NCBI RefSeq assembly: GCF_022829605.1
Contig: NZ_JAKSYD010000046.1
Coordinates: 1 to 64,000 of the forward strand
DNA length: 64,000 bases
Direction of reading: 5' to 3'
From: Methylobacterium sp. E-065
GTDB lineage: Bacteria > Pseudomonadota > Alphaproteobacteria > Rhizobiales > Beijerinckiaceae
The notes beneath the pieces were generated by a model, which worked only from the letters and a program-made list of their open reading frames with translations, made no database searches and was not told the DNA's origin. This document shows positions 60,848 through 64,000 of the stretch, in pieces (the first letter of the stretch is position 1; the number at the start of each line of letters is the position of its first letter). The position numbers and the translations under genes are program-made.

Positions 60848-62239
60848 ATGCAGCTTTGGCGTCTGACGGCGACCGACCTGTCGGCTTTGATTCGGACCGG
60901 CCAGGTCTCGGCCCGAGAGGTGGCGCAGGCGGCCCTGGACCGGCTCGACACCGTCAACGGCCGGATCAACGCCGTGGTCGAGCATCGCCCGGAGGAGGTG
61001 CTGGCGCAGGCGGAGGCGATCGATGCCGCCCGCGGTCGCGGCGAGGCCCTCGGGGCCCTGGCGGGCGTGCCCGTGACCGTGAAGGTGAACGCCGACCAGC
61101 GCGGCTTCGCGACCACCAACGGGCTGCGGCTCCAGCGCGATCTCATGGCCGCGGACGACAATCCCGTGGTCGCCAATCTCCGCCGGGCCGGCGCGGTGCT
61201 GCTCGGGCGGACCAACACGCCGGCCTTCTCGCTGCGCTGGTTCACCACCAACCAACTCCACGGCGACACCAAGAACCCGCGCGATCCGGCGCTGACGCCG
61301 GGCGGCTCGTCGGGCGGGGCCGGCGCCGCGGTGGCGGCCGGGATCGGAGCGATCGCCCACGGCACCGACATCGCCGGCTCGGTGCGCTACCCGGCCTATG
61401 CCTGCGGGGTGCACGGTCTGCGCCCGAGCCTCGGCCGCATCCCGGCCTGGAACTCGTCTTCCCCCGAGCGCGGGATCGGACCGCAGCTCATGGCCGTATC
61501 GGGCCCGCTGGCCCGCAGCATCGCGGATCTGCGCCTCGGGCTGGAAGCCATGGCGGCGCCCGAGCCGCGTGATCCCTGGTGGGTGCCGGCGCCGCTCGTG
61601 GGCCCGGAGGTCCCGCGCCGGGTCGCCCTGTGCGTGCGGCCAGGCGGTCTCGCCACCGCGCCGGAGGTCGAGGCCGCCCTCCGGGATTCGGCCCGCCGGC
61701 TGGCGGAAGCAGGCTGGACGGTCACCGAAATCGCTGACACGCCGCCGATCCGTGAGGCGAGCGAGCTGCAGCTCCAGCTTTGGCTGGGCGACGGCTATGC
61801 GGCTGTCCGTGCAGCGGCCGAGCGCGAGGGTGACCCGGCGGCGATCGGCCTCCTCGAGAGTTTCCGGGCGCGGGCCGAGGCGATGCCGCCGGACGCGATC
61901 GCCCGGGCGCTGACGCTGCGCCTCACGCTCGCCCGGGATTGGTCGGTGTTCCTGGCCGAGAACCCGGTGCTGCTCGTGCCCGTCTCGGGCGAGCTGCCGT
62001 TCCCGGACGGGCTCGACCGGACGGAGGCCGGCATCGCCCGGGCCTTCGAGGCGAACCTCCTTCAGGTCGGGCTGGCGCCGCTCGGGATCCCGGCGCTGAC
62101 GGTGACCACAGGCCTCGTCGGGCGCACGCCCGTGGGCGTGCAGCTCGTTGCGGCCCGCTACCGGGAGGACCTGTGCCTCGCAGCCGGCGCGGCGATCGAG
62201 GCAGCGGGGGTGCCGGAGATGCCGGTCGATCCGGCCTGA
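60848..62239 (+). CDS. Amidase signature family enzyme
   Basis: 463 residues. Catalytic Lys79 (PVTVKVNAD), the cis-Ser in GGSSGGAGAAVAAG (Ser154/155) and Ser178 in GTDIAGSVRYPA make up the Ser-cisSer-Lys triad. Hydrolyses an amide; GatA is excluded by context, and the substrate is unknown. GAGAGGA lies upstream. Convergent with the M20/MlrC operon, which also handles peptide or amide bonds. Confidence 0.93.
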   Translation: MQLWRLTATDLSALIRTGQVSAREVAQAALDRLDTVNGRINAVVEHRPEEVLAQAEAIDAARGRGEALGALAGVPVTVKVNADQRGFATTNGLRLQRDLMAADDNPVVANLRRAGAVLLGRTNTPAFSLRWFTTNQLHGDTKNPRDPALTPGGSSGGAGAAVAAGIGAIAHGTDIAGSVRYPAYACGVHGLRPSLGRIPAWNSSSPERGIGPQLMAVSGPLARSIADLRLGLEAMAAPEPRDPWWVPAPLVGPEVPRRVALCVRPGGLATAPEVEAALRDSARRLAEAGWTVTEIADTPPIREASELQLQLWLGDGYAAVRAAAEREGDPAAIGLLESFRARAEAMPPDAIARALTLRLTLARDWSVFLAENPVLLVPVSGELPFPDGLDRTEAGIARAFEANLLQVGLAPLGIPALTVTTGLVGRTPVGVQLVAARYREDLCLAAGAAIEAAGVPEMPVDPA

Positions 62240-62254
62240 GCGCCCGCGTGTCCA

Positions 62255-62375
62255 GGGTTTCCAAAGGGCCAAAGCCCTTTGGTGGGTTGTCAGGGCAAAG
62301 CCCTGACTATCTCGGGGGAAGCCCGACGCCAGGGCTCCGCCCTGGACCCGCGAAAGGGCTCGCCCTTTCGAAACC
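62255..62375. repeat. Multi-hairpin intergenic repeat, family B copy 2
   Basis: Reverse-oriented copy of 49771-49875: CCAAAGGGCCAAAGCCCTTT plus GG, GTCAGGGCAAAGCCCTGAC, CCAGGGCTCCGCCCTGG and CGAAAGGGCTCGCCCTTTCG. Again it exactly fills the gap between two convergent genes (amidase and M20 peptidase). Confidence 0.85.
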
Positions 62376-62380
62376 ACGAC

Positions 62381-63514
62381 TCACGCCGCCCCGAGGCTCG
62401 CCAGCAACGCCGCGAACAGCTGCGCCCGCCGCGGCAGCGTCTCGATCAGCACGTGCTCCTCCAGGGTGTGATAGCCCTGGCCGAGGGGGCCGAGGCCATC
62501 CAGCGTCGGGATGCCGTTGGCACCCGTGAAGTTGCCGTCCGAGCCGCCGCCAGCGCTGCGGTGGGGCAGCGAATGGCCGAGCGCCTCGCTCAGACGCCGC
62601 GCCGTCTCGTAGAGGGCCATGCAGCCGGCATCGGGCTCCCAGACCGGCCGGGTCACGCCGCGGGTCACGGTGAAGCGGACGCCGTCCTCCTCCCCCGCCA
62701 GCGCCAGAATCCGCGTGACGCCGCGGTCGAGATCGGCTTGGCGTTTGGCCATGCTGAGCGCCTGGCCGCGGCAGAGCGTCGGCACGCAATTGACCCATTG
62801 CCCGCCCGAGACGATGCCGGTGGAGAAGGTGCAATCGGCATCCGACAGGGCATCGATCGCGAGGATCTTGCGCGCCATGGCGCGGATCGCCGAGCGCCCC
62901 TCGTGGGGCGAGGCTCCCGCATGACTCGGGCGGCCGGTTGCCTCCAGGTCGAACCGCGCGATGGCGTAGCGACCGGTCACCACGCCATTCTCCGGCTGGC
63001 CAGGCTCGGGCACGAGCACGAAGGCGTGGCGAGCGGCCTCGGCCTCGATCAGGTCGCGGGTCGAGGGGCTGCCGACCTCCTCGTCGCCGGTGAACAGCAC
63101 GGTGATCGGCAGCGGCGTCTCGATCCCGGCCGCCGCGAGCGCACGGATCGCCGCCAGCGCGATCACGTTGCCGCCCTTCATGTCGAGGATGCCCGGCCCG
63201 TAGGCGCGCTCGCCTTCGATCCGCCAGGGCAGGGCGCCCAGCGTCCCCACCGGGTGGACGGAGTCGAGATGGCCGAGGATCAGGATCCCCGGCTCGTCCC
63301 GGCGCGGATGCGCGAAGCGCGCGCGGACGCAATCGCTCAGGCCCAACCGCCCCGGGATCGTCTCGACCCGCGCCCCCAAGACGGCGAGGTCGCGGGCGGC
63401 CACGCCCATCATCCGGTTGACCGCGGCCGCATCGTAGGTCGGGCTCTCGCACTCGACCCAGGGGCGCAGCGTCGCGAGGATCTCGCCCGCGTCGAGGTGC
63501 AGGTCCGGGATCAT
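62381..63514 (-). CDS. M20 family metallopeptidase
   Basis: 377 residues. Metal motifs ILGHLDSVHPVG, GDEEVGSPSTRD, EPGQPENGV and the late His in YHTLEEHVLIET belong to the ArgE/DapE/carboxypeptidase G2 group. ATG overlaps the MlrC-type stop (ATGA), so the two form a coupled operon. Removes terminal residues from small peptides or N-acyl amino acids; exact substrate unknown. Confidence 0.92.
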   Translation of the reverse strand: MIPDLHLDAGEILATLRPWVECESPTYDAAAVNRMMGVAARDLAVLGARVETIPGRLGLSDCVRARFAHPRRDEPGILILGHLDSVHPVGTLGALPWRIEGERAYGPGILDMKGGNVIALAAIRALAAAGIETPLPITVLFTGDEEVGSPSTRDLIEAEAARHAFVLVPEPGQPENGVVTGRYAIARFDLEATGRPSHAGASPHEGRSAIRAMARKILAIDALSDADCTFSTGIVSGGQWVNCVPTLCRGQALSMAKRQADLDRGVTRILALAGEEDGVRFTVTRGVTRPVWEPDAGCMALYETARRLSEALGHSLPHRSAGGGSDGNFTGANGIPTLDGLGPLGQGYHTLEEHVLIETLPRRAQLFAALLASLGAA

Positions 63515-64000
63515 TGGGCAGTTTCCTCAGCAAAGGGATCGGCGACGCGCGGCCAGTAGGCGCCCGAGCGCTTCGTGTACGGGATCGCGCCGTAATCCGG
63601 CGGGACCGCGCCGGGCGCCGCCACGTAGCGGACTTCACTCGCGATGGGCGCGAAGGCGGCATAGAAATGCTGCATCGACTTCACCACGACGATCCGCTTG
63701 TCGTCGAGGCTGAGCCCAAGTCCCGTGAAGGCGTCCGGCGCGAAGGCCTGCTGGCGCTTGTGGGTCAGCACCACGTGGAGCCCGTCGGCCTCAACCCAGG
63801 CGGCGGGGCCGAGATGGGCCCGGCCGCCGCTGAGCCCGGTCTGGCTGTGGTCCTCGGAGAGGCCGCGCACGGTGACGCGCAGGTCGACGGGATCGCCCGA
63901 GGTCACGCCGCACTTGCCGCCGATCCGGAGGGTGAAGCGCGCCCCGAGCCCGGCCTCGTGGCAGATCCCGACCGCGCCGGGATCCCAGATCAGGCCGAGG
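63511..64000 (-). CDS. MlrC family (M81) metallopeptidase, C-terminal part
   Basis: The frame is open to the window edge; the 162 visible residues are the MlrC C-terminal domain. It reads LGLIWDPGAVGICHEAGLGARFTL, IGGKCG, then GRAHLGPAAW and the end GAYWPRVADPFAEETAQ. MlrC-type proteins were found in the microcystin pathway but act widely on small peptides. No internal start is needed; the gene continues to the right. Confidence 0.88.
   Translation of the reverse strand, partial: LGLIWDPGAVGICHEAGLGARFTLRIGGKCGVTSGDPVDLRVTVRGLSEDHSQTGLSGGRAHLGPAAWVEADGLHVVLTHKRQQAFAPDAFTGLGLSLDDKRIVVVKSMQHFYAAFAPIASEVRYVAAPGAVPPDYGAIPYTKRSGAYWPRVADPFAEETAQ

Noticed and set aside
1..64000. CRISPR array, prophage or insertion sequence
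   Set aside because: No regularly spaced repeats, transposase, integrase or phage structural genes were seen.

Overview
The window is about 70% GC, dense with genes and has few long gaps. Gene content points to a Hyphomicrobiales (Rhizobiales) alphaproteobacterium, most likely Methylobacterium or a close relative. Supporting signs are an ATP12-type F1 chaperone, a CheZ/CheY pair, an NrsF-controlled ECF sigma factor, a PBP1A-DUF1214-DUF1254 operon, a MbfA-like iron exporter and intergenic hairpin repeats. The genus is an inference; no rRNA or tRNA gene was seen.

Layout. 0-18 kb is mostly housekeeping: PriA, an HcaT-like MFS transporter, an App1-type phosphatase, a CNNM/CorC-type membrane protein, a class III aminotransferase, glutathione peroxidase, ATP12, a HAD phosphatase and an RluC-type pseudouridine synthase. 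18.3-20.1 kb is an AT-richer island with two solitary HigA-like antitoxins, little other convincing coding sequence and a perfect 17-bp inverted repeat. 20.1-30.2 kb is a metal-uptake district. It holds a cobalamin riboswitch and a Zur-like palindrome ahead of a TonB receptor/PepSY operon, a GlxA-type regulator divergent from a hydrolase and a DUF302 protein, a ZnuD-like zinc receptor with two similar palindromes, and a MarR regulator. 30.2-36.6 kb has a response regulator, divergent bioA and bioF, an OsmC protein, a methyltransferase and a gamma-glutamyltransferase. 36.7-41.6 kb has an OprB porin, a CPA1 antiporter, glutathione synthetase and a candidate small RNA.

41.6-49.7 kb carries a lipoprotein, an ECF sigma/anti-sigma pair, a LuxR-type regulator, a DUF1127 protein, and the PBP1A operon. 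49.8-54 kb carries the DUF1223-sigma-NrsF operon, a creatininase-family hydrolase and CheZ/CheY. 54-58.6 kb holds ribF, a DUF2093 protein and a lipid A/Kdo operon (DUF374 acyltransferase, waaA, lpxK; all overlapping). 58.8-64 kb has a MbfA-like transporter behind a long palindrome, a metallophosphoesterase, an amidase, and an M20 peptidase coupled to an MlrC-family protein cut by the window edge.

The strongest candidates for something new are regulatory. These are the riboswitch plus Zur-like control of one TonB operon with the same motif at a second receptor 9 kb away, the palindrome ahead of the ferritin-less MbfA homologue, the candidate anti-Shine-Dalgarno sRNA near 41.45 kb, and a multi-hairpin repeat that sits exactly between convergent stop codons. 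No single unknown multigene system is convincingly visible.
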